From Gloeopeniophorella convolvens (Eukaryota > Basidiomycota > Agaricomycetes > Russulales), in NCBI GenBank assembly GCA_022496205.1, contig WTXD01000013.1, forward strand, positions 372,001 to 436,000: DNA of 64,000 bases. Direction: 5' to 3'. The notes below the pieces were generated by a model that was given only the letters and a program-made list of their open reading frames with translations, searched no databases and had not been told where the DNA came from. Below are positions 22,874 through 35,024 of the stretch, piece after piece. Each line of letters opens with the position of its first letter. The first letter of the stretch is position 1. The translations under genes were made by a program, and so were the position numbers.

Positions 22874-24903
22874 GGTGCAGGATCGGGTGATGGCAAGGCG
22901 AGATGAGTTAAGTTAAGCCCATCTTTCGCAGCTCTTCATAAGGCCCCCGAGGCGCCAATGGTCCAGGAACGCTACCATAACGGATGAATCGCCGGGCAGC
23001 GGTCTTGTTGAGCTGCGGACTGGCCGTATCCCAGTCTAAGCGTCCAGCGATGCCATGATGTGCGAGACGAATTGAGTTAGATCCTAGTTGCAGGGACATT
23101 TGCCGGTGACATGGCCGACGTTCCGTCTCCGGACTGCTCTAACTAATGCTTGTGCCATCGTAAATTATTGGGTCATCCAACTTCTCCTTAGCGCCGTATC
23201 TGTTGTTTATTGTGGCACTGTTCCCGGGCGTTCGGCTGTTCCTAGGCAAGCCAAACATCATCGGGTCCTTCGCCCTCAGCCGGCCCCAAGCCTCAGAATC
23301 GGTGCCCAGGGGAAGCCTGGGAGATTGATTGAATTTGACGCCTATTCAACAGCTGCCTTTCAACGAAACGTGTTTAGCTTCTTTCGTCACAGTTGTTGTG
23401 CGGTGCCAACACTCTCTTCATCTTCGCAATATCGGCTTTCGCTTTCTTCCTGCCAATATAGGCACAGGGGATTAGGGACATTATATGTACAAACACGGAT
23501 GAATGGATTCATCGTTCCGTCGTTCACCTGTCGAGGGTAGACTGCAATGGTAACGGCAGGCCGTTAGTACAGTTGTTCCTCTATTTTCTCCAAATTGCGG
23601 AATCAGGGCGGGCGGGCGGGTCCTACACGTTGGCAGCGGGCGAGACGGCTGCATCGAGGCTGGGGGCGGGTCGCGCGCTGCTATCGTCCGCCATGCGCAT
23701 GTATTCCTTAATGGCGATGTCTCCACACCCCAAGGTCTGCCGATAATGGAAATTTGCCTCCGTCTTTTGTGCCGCCCTGAGATTCCGTATGCCCAGCGCA
23801 CATGATGATATGATATTGATCACTCGTGGGTCATAATCATTAGGCTAATCATTAACAGTCGCGCTGAACCGAGGCGTTCAAATACATACAAAACCTGATT
23901 ATCGCGCATTCAGTGGAGCTCTCGAAGCGCCTCCAAGACCAACTAACCAGCTTTGCAAAGTCGCCCGCGCCTGGGGTAGCTCGAGTAATTCAGTTCAATC
24001 TTCCAGCTGTCATAGTTACCGGACGTCCACCAGCAGTCGAGTCAAGTGGCTGTCCTTTATGGGAAAACTGCTTCTTTGCGCGTTTCGCGGCTTCGCGCAT
24101 ATGGATTGGGGGTAAATTTTGCCCAACTTGAGCGACCAGGTGCCATAGTGTGCCATAGGGAACTGCTTATGTTAGAACGCTGGAGGCTGATTTTATGAAC
24201 ACCGGGGTTCCAGGCTGCGGGTCACATTGAACATTACATCAGATAAGCTGATCATGATCAGGACCAGTGAACGCGAGGAGCTCGAATAATCTGAAATCGT
24301 GTCTCTGACTTATGCCTTGAGTTCCTGTCTTTTCGTGAAGGGAAGCATTGTGGCGGAGTGGCGTACAGATGCAAAGCACGGTTCCGTACGCGCCGAAAGA
24401 TCAAAGGCTGAGACGGGGCCGATGACCGGCAATTACATCCTAAAACTGGCCGACATGGCTTGCCATGACAGATGCGCCTCTCGAAACTCTATGATGAGCA
24501 GATCCGGGGTTGAAACAGGTGCTGTAGATTAAGGGACGTACAGGGACTTCTCTCACAGCACAGCAAAAGGTTCGAGCGTAAGATGTCGAGGCCACAAGGT
24601 TTTCGGGAAAGGCGTCCGTGCGCGCCTGCAATGCGGGTACACAGATCAAGAGGAAGCTTGAAGGACGAGAAGGTACCTGGTTGAGCTGAAACGGAGCAGA
24701 CGGACGTTCGGATTGACTCACAGGGCTGAGTAGGTTGAGCGAAGGAGGCGAGGCGCCGCGGAGAGTGAAGCAAAAGTAGCGAAGCCGGATAGGGCAAGAA
24801 CGGCTAGCAGAGAACCTTGGAGAACCTTGGGGAACCTTGGAGAACGCAGGCGGGGTGCTTCGAATGACCTTCGTAGAGGTGCCGCGTGAATCGTCTTTAA
24901 TTC
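22874..24903. other. 2.0 kb spacer without a recognisable gene
   Basis: This lies between divergently transcribed genes (CRZ1-like minus, ligase plus). Small ORFs occur (for example minus-strand 23623-23823) but none shows a domain or splice series. It includes the ligase promoter and a short tandem repeat at 24811-24845. Confidence 0.4.
24811..24845. repeat. 10-bp tandem repeat, 3.5 copies
   Basis: The unit AGAACCTTGG occurs three times in a row (third copy with G at its first base) and is followed by AGAAC. It lies about 90-170 bp upstream of the possible starts of the DNA ligase gene. Confidence 0.85.
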
Positions 24904-27900
24904 ATGTACACGTACGCATCGACTTCGATGTCGAAGGTCAGCTTGCGGACCCGCCAAGGTCGGAAGAGCGGAAGCGACGCCGCCCGACGTGATGACATAA
25001 CGGTACCGCAATCCATGTCCAAACGTCCTTCATCACCGATGTCCCCTGCAGGCACACCGACCAAGAGGGCACGCCTTCACCGGCGCCCTCCTGGACAACC
25101 CAGTATCGAATCGTTCTTCAAGCCACCGCGCCCGGGGGCATCCCCGCCCGCTGATTCTGTCCCGGCGTCAAGTTCAACTCAAACACGGCGTGCGCAGTCC
25201 TCAACCTCGGGCCTCCTTGAGGCGGTGCCTGCCACTGTCGAAGTTATCGACGTCGATCTCGTTAGAGACTCAGACTCAGACATCGAAGAGGTAGGACAAT
25301 CGCCGTCTCTCCCCGCCTCCCAAGAAAGCAGATCCAGACACTATGCACTGGTCCCGCAGAGCGCGACGATGACCTCCGCCACACCTCCTAAGTACCCCGA
25401 TCTCTCTGCGGACCCCGCCAACTTTGCCTTTGAGACCTGCTTTTGGCCTTCGGATGCGCATGCGCCATATTCGTTCCTGGTCCACGTTCTGTGTGCGTTG
25501 TCGGCGACCCGGTCCCGCATCGCAATTCTGAGCATACTCACGAACGCTCTTCGGACAATCACAAGATACCATCCATCGTCTTTGCTACCGTCCCTCTACC
25601 TCCTGTCAAACTCTCTGTCCCCACCATATGTATCCATCGAACTCGGTCTGGGTCCGTCAATCATCTCGAAGGCCATCCAACATGTTTCTGGCATCACACC
25701 GGCGGCGTTGAAACGTCTGTACAATCAAACTGGCGACCCGGGGGATGTTGCTTTCCTAGCCAAGTCTAATGTCCGAACTCTGGTTCCCCATGCACCTCTT
25801 TCGATACATGGGGTGTACGATGCGCTCCTGAAAATAGCACAAGCCAAAGGAAAAGGTGCCGTGAACCAGAAGCAAGCTATGGTAGAGAAGCTTCTCGTCG
25901 CAGCGAAAGGAGAGGAGACTAGATACCTCGTCCGCACACTCTCTCAGCATATCCGTGTCGGGGCAGTAAGGACATCCATATTGACTGCCCTCGCAAGGGC
26001 CCTTGTCTTGACTCCACCAGCGACGATAGCCAAACCTGCGCCGTCCAGGTCCCTGTACACCGCCTCTGCCGATCTCCTTGCGCAAGCGCGCAGATCCACA
26101 GCAACGTCCTCAAAAAAGGGCGAGAACGACTCCAAAACTCACTTACAGGCGATGTTTACCAAGGCCGAGGGTTTGTTGAAACGAGTCTTCGTTCAACATC
26201 CCAACTACGAGCATATTGTCGCCGCCATTCAGGAAGTGGGCCTCGACGGACTTGCGGAGAGGGTTCCTTTGACTGTAGGTAAGTTCGTGCGGATTCTCTG
26301 CTCAGTGACGTCCCGTGCGACGGCGCGGAACTTTAGGAATACCCTTGCAACCCGCCCTAGGATCCCCAATGCGATCTTTGGACGACGTGTATGAACGTAT
26401 CAATGATCTGCCCTTTACGGCAGAGTACAAGTACGACGGACAGCGGGTGCAAATACATGCTGAAAAGAGCAATGCCGGCAAGCCCTGTGTGAAACTGTTT
26501 TCTCGACATCTAGAGGACATGACGGAGAAGGTTCATCTCATGTCCCCGGTCTTCGCGTCCCGCTGATGCATTGTGGCAGTATCCTGATGTCGTGTACTTG
26601 GCGGACCACTTCCTCGCCAGCGCCCAGGGAACGTCTTCATTTGTTGTTGATGCCGAGATTGTTGCAATCGATCCTAACGACGGCTCCCTCAAATCTTTTC
26701 AAGAGCTATCGAACAGACCTCGGAAGGACGTAAAGCTCCATGAGATCAAGGTTTCTGTCTGTGTATATGCCTTTGATCTGATGTTTCTGAACGGGCAGGT
26801 GAGCGCCCTCCCAGTCTAGCCATTCGATATTCAGATCAAGCGCGATCTCGTTATTATTTGTAGTCACTCCTCCAGGAACCATTCCGTGTTAGAAGGGAGC
26901 TTCTGCGTAAGAACTTTGCTCCTGTAAAATCGGACCAAACAGGCGCTGCTAGGTTCGACCATGTGGAGAGCTGCGAGAGCGAAGTAGGAAGAGAAGAAAT
27001 CGAAGAATTTTGGCTCCGGGCGGTCGATAGTCGTTGCGAAGGTTTGATGATCAAGGTAGAGCATATCTTCTTATTGTCCTTGTGGTACAGCTCCTTGAAC
27101 ATCCGTCCTAGCTTCTTGATCACGGTGAAGTTCTGGAAAGTACCGGTCCAAGGAAGGAAAAGACACGGAAACAACCGTTGCCAGCGACGTACGAGCCTGG
27201 TAAGGTTCCGCCAATCCTCTCAAACGCGACTCACAGCCCTTCCGACCCGTTTTCTCATCAGACAAGAGGACATCAGCTTGGTTAAAGCTCAAAAAGGACT
27301 ACGTCACCGGTCTAGGTGACACATTGGATCTTGTGCCTGTTGGGGCGTGGCACGGTAATGGACGAAAGGCGCAATGGTGGAGTCCTGTTCTTCTTGCCCT
27401 CCGTGACACGGGTTCGGGCAGGCTTGTAGCGGTTTGTAAGTGCATGTCAGGTAAGATTGCGGCCTCCGTCGTTTGAACGAGGCATAAGTAACGATGTCAG
27501 GCTTCTCTGATAGCTTCTACAAGGTACGGGCGACCTCTGGCCGCACGATGGCCGTCACTCGCTGACATGCCTGTATACCCTTCAGTCTATGAGAGAACGA
27601 TATTCCGAAGACTCCGAAGACTGCTCTAGATTCCCTCTATGGGGTGATGTAGAAGCCGGAGGTGTGTCGATTTACTTTTCATTGGAGTGCCTGAAATAAT
27701 CTCTGCGCATTAGGCTATTCACCTGGCGTCTACTTCCGGCCCCACGAGGTCTGGGAGATCCGGGGGGCTGAGTGAGTCATTCAGCTTCCTTCTGAGCGGC
27801 GTTTTCAACAACCCATCTCAGTGTCACCCTGAGCCCCGTCTCGGTTGCTGCCAAGGGTTCGGTGTCAGAAGATAGAGGTCTCAGCCTCCGGTTTCCGCGT

Positions 27901-28086
27901 TTCATCCGAACGCGCGAAGACAAGTCCATTGAACAGGCAAGCTCGACAGATTTTCTTGTTGGAATATACCGGCAGCAGCAAGGGTTAGGAAAAGATCACG
28001 GGGGTGCCGACGATGGTCAACTCATTGATGCAATGTTATCCGACGATGCGCTCGAAGATGACTGGGAAGAAGGTGAACTGGATTGA
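24904..28086 (+). CDS. CDC9: DNA ligase I (ATP-dependent), CDC9/LIG1
   Basis: This enzyme seals nicks in Okazaki-fragment maturation and excision repair. About eight exons join in frame. N-terminal features are a PCNA-binding PIP box 'QPSIESFF' and an acidic Ser-rich linker. Next comes the ligase N domain ('LGLGPSIISKAIQHVSG', 'LYNQTGDPGDVAFLAK', 'LIGIVRVG'-like 'LSQHIRVGAVRTSILTA'). The adenylation lysine motif is 'AEYKYDGQRVQIH'. Then come 'VVDAEIVAID', 'FDLMFLNGQ', 'EGLMIKLLD', 'KQPLPATYEPDKRTSAWLKL', 'DYVTGLGDTLDLVPVGAWHG' and C-terminal 'YFRPHEVWEIRGADVTLSP' with 'SLRFPRFIRTRED'. All catalytic motifs I, III, IIIa, IV and V are present. Two in-frame starts exist (24904/24928 and 25015); see findings. 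Stop TGA 28084-28086. Confidence 0.95.
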
Positions 28087-30154
28087 GGAAAGGCACCCCT
28101 CTGTCATGAGTCTTGCCGGAGTTCTCGGAACGTTCGTCCCTTTTGCTTCGTTATCGATTGAATATACACAACAGGCTTTCGGGCTCAGCCATAAAACGGT
28201 ATATCCAAAGACGGTCGTGCAGGCGCCAAAGTTAAACTTCTCCTCGCCTCTCCAGCCACGATTGGAATAAAATAGCTTTGATGCATCTAACTGAGCATGA
28301 TGCCGGTACTAGACACAACGGAGAAACACGGCACATGAAGCTTTGTGAGGTATTTCATAGGGAGAAACTTAGCTGATAACAAGACGCTTCTGAACCGCCT
28401 TTCCACGTGCTACGCCCTTTGCGCATTGCGAGCCTCTCTGCGAGGCACCACCCACTCCGGAGTTGGTTGCTCCGAGTAAGGCCGAGCTTAGCCTCCCAAC
28501 AGCCTGCCTTTGAATCCTTATAGCTTCCGTATAGTTTCGTATGGATGAAGACTCCCAGCCTGCGGCGCGGGATCGGAATCCGGGGCTCGCGTCTGGAGAT
28601 CATACCACCATTGGTGGGCATTCGGCGTTCGACGTTCAGCGCCCAAAGGTGGGCTCGAGACCCGTTGGACCAAGTGGCAATGACGTGACATCCATCGGCA
28701 TACCTAGTTCTTCGTGACTAGATACCTCCTGGTGAAGGCATGTTACGTGATCGCAGTACTATCCTTCTACTTCGTGGGTGAAGAGACTGACGACACGCGA
28801 CCACGAGCGGACGCTGAGCCTCGTATCCTAGCTCCGCTAGGTATGGCCGTAAGGGCAGATGTCTTCCGCATAGCATGTTTGTGTCCACTACTCCATCGCG
28901 AAAGGGATCATGTCGGTCGGTGGTTTATAAGACAGCGTCTCGGCGGGAGTAAATAAGCAGCGATCGCACCGGCCGAGTGGTCTGACGGGGCTCGCCGGCG
29001 GTCTCGGTTACGCATGGCGGCTCCGAGGACATTCATTCGCGACTAAGAACTGACCTCGGCGCCAGGCACTGCGGCACACAGGAAGGTATCTGTAAGCTAC
29101 GAAGCCAAGGGTGAATACAGTCGTAGAATGGGGCTCTTACACACGCAACACCTTCGCAATCCAGCACAGTGGCGCTGCGCCCTACATATGTGACGGAGGC
29201 AAGTTGCCCCCGAGGTGCGGTGATGACCAGGCTTCCCGATGCATGACGGGTTGTAGCAGTGGGCGACCGTGATCCTCTTGAATAACCGATATATCCATGG
29301 TCTCGGTACCACTCGGTATCCGTAGCATCGAACATGTTCGAGCTAGCGCAAAACTCGCAGTGGTATTGGCATTCAACCAACTCTCCGCGACTTCCCTCAG
29401 GCAACGCTGGAACGGCCTGTAGCTGCTTCGGCACTTGCGTTTGCAGGCACGTTCACGAAGCAGGTCGAGCGTGCAGGACACAGCAGTCTGGTGATCTCTA
29501 CAGATCATTTCCTCTCGGGTTTATGCTCAGGGAGGACGGAGCCATTACTCACAGCTTGTGACAACAGCATGCCCACTCCAACACGGGCGAAGGCGGAGCG
29601 AAGATGAATCATGTATGTACTCGAGTACATCATTAAGGAGCATCGCCCGCTTGGAGCGAAGGTTGACGATCCAAGGGTGGTCCTTGCATCGCAGAGTTAA
29701 GACACGATTAATTGACTTCGACCCAGTCCGGTGGTGTTCAGAGCAGCGCGGTGGCCAGCAACAACCCATCACGTCGAGAGCGTGGCAGCAGCGTGGTGTG
29801 GATGGCGCGCCGCTAGTGAGGGGTGTGATTTAAGCGAGGCACCATCTACAATATTAACTTCGGTACAGATTACATGGCGAGCCGCCCAGCGGTCAGCTGC
29901 CAGCTGCGGCCGCGGACTTTTGCCAGCCAAATCGGCGGATAAATGGAAACACGCACGCCCCGAAGAGGGCATCGTTGATATATGCTAATCTGGCCCATTC
30001 ATTCACGTACCACAAAGGTCCAATAGGAATGTGCCGGAACCAAGCTGAAGGTACTTCGATGCAGAGAAGCCGTATCAGAATAGCAGCCAGGCACCACGTG
30101 CATTTGTGGGGATTAAGCGAAGTAGCGTCGCTCAAGGGGTTATAGCAAAGCTCC
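28087..30154. other. 2.1 kb region without a recognisable gene
   Basis: This lies between the convergent ends of the ligase and the 524-aa orphan. Minus-strand ORFs at 28355-28621, 29033-29434 and 29545-29772 carry no known domain, although 29033-29434 has a Cys-rich start ('VECQYHCEFCASSN'). An A-box-like string occurs at about 28971 without a B box. No transposon signature was seen. Confidence 0.4.
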
Positions 30155-31778
30155 CTACCTCCAGACAGGTATCATTTTGAGCAAGACGGTTCGCAGGGTG
30201 TTGGAATTTCGTCTGTCCTTTGACGTATTTCCGAATGCTTCTTCAACCGCCTCCGCCACACGCCCGCTCTGCAACATATCAATCCAATCCTGACTCTTTT
30301 TCTCGGCAGATGCCTGCAAAAGAGCGTAAGTTACGAGGAGCTCATACTTGACGATGTTCATCGCAGCGTCCGCGTCAGGTTTTGAAGTAAAAAGGTGAAG
30401 AAGCTCGGCCGTCGGCGGAAGAGATCGGTGATTCGAGCCAAAGGGAGGTAGGGCATCGGTCTGAGACTCTGACGCTGGGGTTGCTGCTTGACTTTGCTTG
30501 ACTGCGCGGCCACGTCCGGTGACGGGGCGAGGTTGCGCTCGAGGTCTTCCCCTACCCCGCGAAGCACGATTTCCGGCACGAGCACGTGTAAGGTAATGTT
30601 GGCACAATGCCAGCTTGAATTCGCATAGGGGTGGAGTGGCCGACATTCCCGTGAGGAGTTCGGACATCTCCGTTGCATCCGAAGGTAAGCGCGGTATAAG
30701 GAGGTTCATGAAGAGCGGGAGATCGAAGAGACTGGTCGAGGTGAGATTGATTAGCTGAAAAATAGTTAGTTGTGATACATTCGAGTGTGTCCGCAGCACA
30801 AACAAGATTAAGCAGACGGCCTCCCATCATACGACGTGCTTCGTCTTCTTGTTTGAAACAGTATGAGACGATTCCAAGCGGTACGTTTGCGTCCCATTTG
30901 GCCCCTGATTCACTTCTTGTGGGTGGTATATGGCTCAGTAACAGGGGCGAATATCGTGCTTGAGATAAAATTAGAAGCTGAGCGGCGCAGTCGGGATGAT
31001 GAAACGGTCCACCACTACCTCGTCCGTGGGCCTCGGTAACCTTTTCGTCCTTCTCGAAAAGGGCTAGCAACCAGTCAAGGATGGGCCACGCGTTCTCGCC
31101 GACTACAGGAGGAGGGTCCTCGTCGCCCATGCGAGAATCGTAGGTCACAGATTCGCCACGACGCCGTTTTCGAGGGCTGCTAGCCAAGCCGCCAGTATGA
31201 CTATCCTGTGGCGTTGGTATAAAACCAGACTTGAGAATATTCCAGCAATTTTTACAATCCCTGAAGCGGACTGCTTCCGAGGCAACAAATGAGTCTGCAT
31301 CTGATGCAGATCCAGGGCCATCGGTAGGGCTAGCAACCTCCTCATCACCTGGGTCCTTGTAAGCAGGCAAAGCACGCAACAAGGCTGATGGTGAGTTGAT
31401 ATCTGCAAGGACACGTAGTGTACGCTTTGCCAACTCAGAAGCTGTCGGAGAAGGTAGTAGCGTGGAATAAGCGTGACGAGACGACAGCTTGGACGGTGAC
31501 TCTTGAGTGACCTTGTGGTTCCCACTGTGCTGGCCAGGGAGGGAAGGAGGATAGAGCGCGATATAGAGCAACTGCCGCAGATGAGACCTAACGTCAAGAG
31601 AGTCAGTAAGGCGGTCCCGAAGTCGAATAGCTGGTATGTACTTGGATGGATAGCTCGTTGGTGAGCACAGCTGTTCGAGCGTTGCAATGCCCGACTCGTA
31701 TTGGCCCTCTTCGAACGCACTGTCGACGAGGGCGGCCTGCCTTGTGGTGAGTTCCCTCTCCATGTCAGAGAGTGGCAT
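30155..31778 (-). CDS. Conserved hypothetical protein with AT-hook-like basic patch, 524 aa
   Basis: Two exons (31778-30804 and 30754-30155) join in frame with GT-AG ends. The N-terminal half is helical and repeat-like ('LTTRQAALVDSAFEEGQYES', 'RSHLRQLLYIALYPPSLPG', 'NAWPILDWLLALFEKDEKV'), suggesting an alpha-solenoid. A central part has 'PRKRRRGES', a likely nuclear localisation signal. A later patch 'NRASRGRGRPRAQPRP' holds an AT-hook-type RGRP core. The end is helical ('AAMNIVKYELLVTYALLQAS'). No named domain is recognised. The features point to a nuclear, perhaps chromatin-associated protein. That is inference only. It shares a 273-bp divergent spacer with the BolA gene. Confidence 0.8.
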
Positions 31779-32051
31779 GGCTGTTGGAGCAGTGAGCGTT
31801 GTGACGATGCTGCGGTCTGGAGCTGTGCTGACGACGGGTCAACGTTTGGCCAAGCGGCGGCGGCTAAGTTTCGCGGTCCCGCAGCACGCAGTGCCACCGC
31901 GAAACGCCGCCTCGCTTCGCCATCACATTTGTGCGAGTGCCGCAGTGTTCACACCCCCGTCCACATCCTCGTCCACAACTGGGTACTGAACGCCGAGCCC
32001 CCAGGAACCCGCATCAATTCACCTTCCATCGAACCCCCCAAGGCGCAACGA
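31779..32051. promoter_or_regulatory. Divergent promoter region between the 524-aa orphan and the BolA gene
   Basis: A 273-bp spacer separates two start codons that point away from each other, so it must hold both promoters. No clear TATA box was seen. The central part is GC-rich. Confidence 0.5.
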
Positions 32052-32612
32052 ATGCAACGCATCCTTCGGCTTAGCAAGACTATTCAGCCTTACAACCGTC
32101 ATTTCGCTATGGCTACCGCTCAGGACGCTGTCGGAAGACCCGTAGAGCAGGCTATCCGCCGCAAGGTAAAGTGGTTGCCCACAGGTGTCCACCCCTGCTC
32201 AGCCCCTGATCTCCATCATCTCAGCTCACTAATGTCCTTCAACCCTCAATTTTGACGATCACGAACGACTCGTGGCGCCATAGGCACCATGCACCGATGC
32301 TCGAGACGGACGGCGGAAATGGGGAAACTCGTGAGCAGACTTCCGTTTTCACTTTGGCTTCACCCCGTAATTTCCGCGACGGTCCAGATTTTTCCGTACA
32401 GGTGGTCTCTGATGCGTTTTCGGGCAAGGTAAGGCCTTGTGAATCTCGTGCGAGTGTCATCCCATGTCCGACGTGTTCGGAAGACCACCATGCAGCGTCA
32501 CCGCATGATCTACGCTGCTTTATCGGAGGAGCTCGAAAACGGTTTGCATGCTTTAGTCTTGAACACAAAGACGCAAGCAGAACTCCGCAAGGCAGAGGTG
32601 CAGACGCCGTAA
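32052..32612 (+). CDS. BOL1: BolA-family protein, probably mitochondrial
   Basis: Four exons (32052-32165, 32225-32330, 32388-32428, 32484-32612) give 129 residues. The N-terminus 'MQRILRLSKTIQPYNRHF' is basic and free of acids, which fits a mitochondrial presequence. The BolA fold follows: 'VGRPVEQAIRRKLTNVLQPS', 'LTITNDSWRHRHHAPM', 'GGNGETHFSVQVVSDAF' and 'GKTTMQRHRMIYAALSEEL', then 'GLHALVLNTKTQAE'. BolA proteins bind monothiol glutaredoxins and take part in iron-sulfur cluster transfer. The long loop with GGNGETHF is typical of the BolA1/Uvi31 class rather than Bol2. The exact paralogue (Bol1 or Bol3) is not certain. The stop codon lies inside a small hairpin (32602-32618). Confidence 0.9.
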
Positions 32613-33725
32613 GGCGTCTTTTGACCTCTCGCAATTCTAGGGTGTCGTTTCGCCCCACACTTGGGACCAATGCCCGAAGATCGTCGAGTGGTTTGCACGC
32701 AGACAAGTCGATGCAATTCTATGATCGTCTAGCCTCGTTTCAATGCAAAGGAATATATATGAGGCCACGACCTCTTTTTCTCACATCGTAGGACCGGCCG
32801 TCTACACAGCAAGCTAAGCGTCAAAAGCCACGCGCTGTCCGCGTCTCGATCCATTCTGCATTTGCCGGTGCATGTCGGTATTGCAATGACATCTTCAAGT
32901 CCTCAATTTCCAGTCTCTCTATGTCAGTTTACATCATGCGGTAACATCTTGGAAGGGCATCACGCGACGCTCTCAGGGCATTTGTATCCCACAGGTGACC
33001 GCGAGGCTCGGGGTAGAGACGCTGACCAGGCGTTCTTGAAAATACTGACGGAAATACGTACCGGCCGGGTGCTTTGCTGCGAACGCTACATGCAGCCGGG
33101 CCGCCAATTCCCTCAGGGTGGAAGATCTTGATCGCGAGCGTCGAAGACGAAAGGGGCGGAATTAATGACCCGTGTACGTGGAAGTTCTGACGGCAGCACA
33201 GCCTCCCTTGATTAGGACGACGAGCCAGGGTCACGACAGGAGTACGGTCGTAACGATAACTGATGCAACGGCTCGAGTCGCCGCAGTTGCAGTGAGTGGA
33301 CATCCACCCCGGGCAGCTCTGTTGATCCAACGCCGATCGTCTGCTTCAGACGGGTCACGGAGGGTGATGTGGGCTCCAGGCGACTTGTGAGTAGTAGGTG
33401 AGTCTCGTTCCCATGATTGGCGCTATGCCCATATCCCGCCGTGAATTCTTGCTGACGCCGCTTAGCTAGATTTCGCATAATGTTCAAGCATAAACACTGT
33501 TGGCTCGATCTATAGATTATATTATTAGAGACGCCCTCTTTGCGTTGCCTCATAACTCGGCGGCAGGGAACGCTGACATCGCCTTGTTCCGGTCCCCCCT
33601 GATCACCACTCGCCGTTGCACGCGCCCTCACTCTTAAGCCATCCTAGTGACCGTGTCCAGGCAGCAGCTACCTGGGCTACCGGAACTCACATTACTCACT
33701 ACCCCGCTTTTCAGTGCACTCTGTG
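32613..33725. other. 1.1 kb spacer without a recognisable gene
   Basis: This holds the 3' flank of the BolA gene and the promoter of the downstream C2H2 gene. Short ORFs on both strands have no recognisable content. Confidence 0.45.
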
Positions 33726-35024
33726 ATGTGCGACCGCTCCGAGCCGACTGCGGCCCCGTCGTCAGCTCCCAGTACCCCTACCGCAACGTAGGCTGCACTA
33801 TATATTGGATGGGCGGCCACACGACCTGATCATCAACCCCTTCCCCTCTTTCAGTAACACTAGACCCCCCTCCTCCTGCACCTCCACTGGTATCATGTCC
33901 CCTCGCTCAACCTCTAATGACGAGACACGCCGTGGCGAAGATCGCCCAACACTCCCGCCCATCCGCGATCTATTCGGTAGTGCGTATCGAATTTCCTCTT
34001 CGCGAATCCCGCCCTTAACACCCATACCCAGGGGAGCTGTCCCAGCCTTTGCATCACGCTCAGACTGGCATGCCTGCATCCTACCCGCTACCGTCCCAAT
34101 TTGTCCAACCCCATCCTGACGAACCTGCATACCGCGGAGATCATGCACGAGGAGGCTATCCCCAACCACATCCGTCTTACGCCACGAGCCATGTCCGCCA
34201 ACAAGCTGGTGGCCATACTCAGTTACGAACCCTCACGACACCTTATGTTCAACACGCTCAGCCCGCTAGGTATTCTTCTCCTGCACCGGCCCCACACTCC
34301 TTCGTTCCGTACCAGCCTGAGGCTCACGACGCTTCTCGATCTGCTCCACACTCTTCCATTCGTTCACGCTCGACCTACAACCCTGCTGCCTATGGACGCA
34401 ACCCTGAACCCAATAGAGGTGACGATGCCGGTCGCGGCGCGTATGCTCACGATGCTAGCCGCGGTATGGCTTCGTACTCGTACCCACCACCTCCAGCACC
34501 GCAGAACTACGCGACTGGTTCCTCGCGGCTCGCGGCTACAGGGTATCCATACGCCCCGCAGATGGCATCATCGTACTCTTCCGGAGCTGGCTCAGCAATT
34601 CCTTCCGGCATGGTGGCCCCTGATCAACCATCGGCCAAGTATGAATGCCCGTACTGTGGAAAGGGTTTCACGCGTCCGAGCAGCCTCAAGGTAAAACGCG
34701 CGCTCTGATCCCATCGCTTCCTCCCACGCTCACCTACTACTCTAGATCCACGTTCACAGCCACACCGGCGAGCGTCGTGAGTCTTCTTTCCGTGATCCCA
34801 TCGCAATATAGAACTGACTGGCGCGCGTCTGCGGAACAGCGTTCAAATGTACCTTCGAGGGCTGCGACCGGACCTTCAGCGTGCAGAGCAACATGCGCCG
34901 GCACGCGCGCACGCACTTGCAGTCGGGAAACGAGGTCCGCGAGAGCTCCGGCGAAGAAGAGAGCGAAGGCGGCTCTCCACAGCTCCAGGCGGTGCGGGAG
35001 CCGCAGGCGCAGACCCCCCGATGA
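33726..35024 (+). CDS. C2H2 zinc-finger transcription factor, 352 aa
   Basis: Five exons (33726-33787, 33855-33976, 34032-34690, 34746-34776, 34840-35024) join in frame. The N-terminal part has the short motif 'LPPIRDLFGELSQP', resembling activation or repression motifs of basidiomycete C2H2 factors. A long Tyr/Pro/Ser-rich disordered region follows. Two adjacent fingers lie near the C-terminus: 'YECPYCGKGFTRPSSLKIH' with 'VHSHTGER', and 'FKCTFEGCDRTFSVQSNMRR' with 'HARTH'. The tail is acidic. The finger split by two introns is a good sign of a correct model. It is a nuclear DNA-binding protein; targets are unknown. It resembles, but cannot be equated with, Msn2/4-like factors. Confidence 0.87.

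Noticed and set aside
28965..29050. tRNA-like string with GGCCGAGTGGTCTGA (A-box)
   Set aside because: No B box (GTTCGANTC) and no pairing acceptor stem; at most a chance match or old pseudogene.
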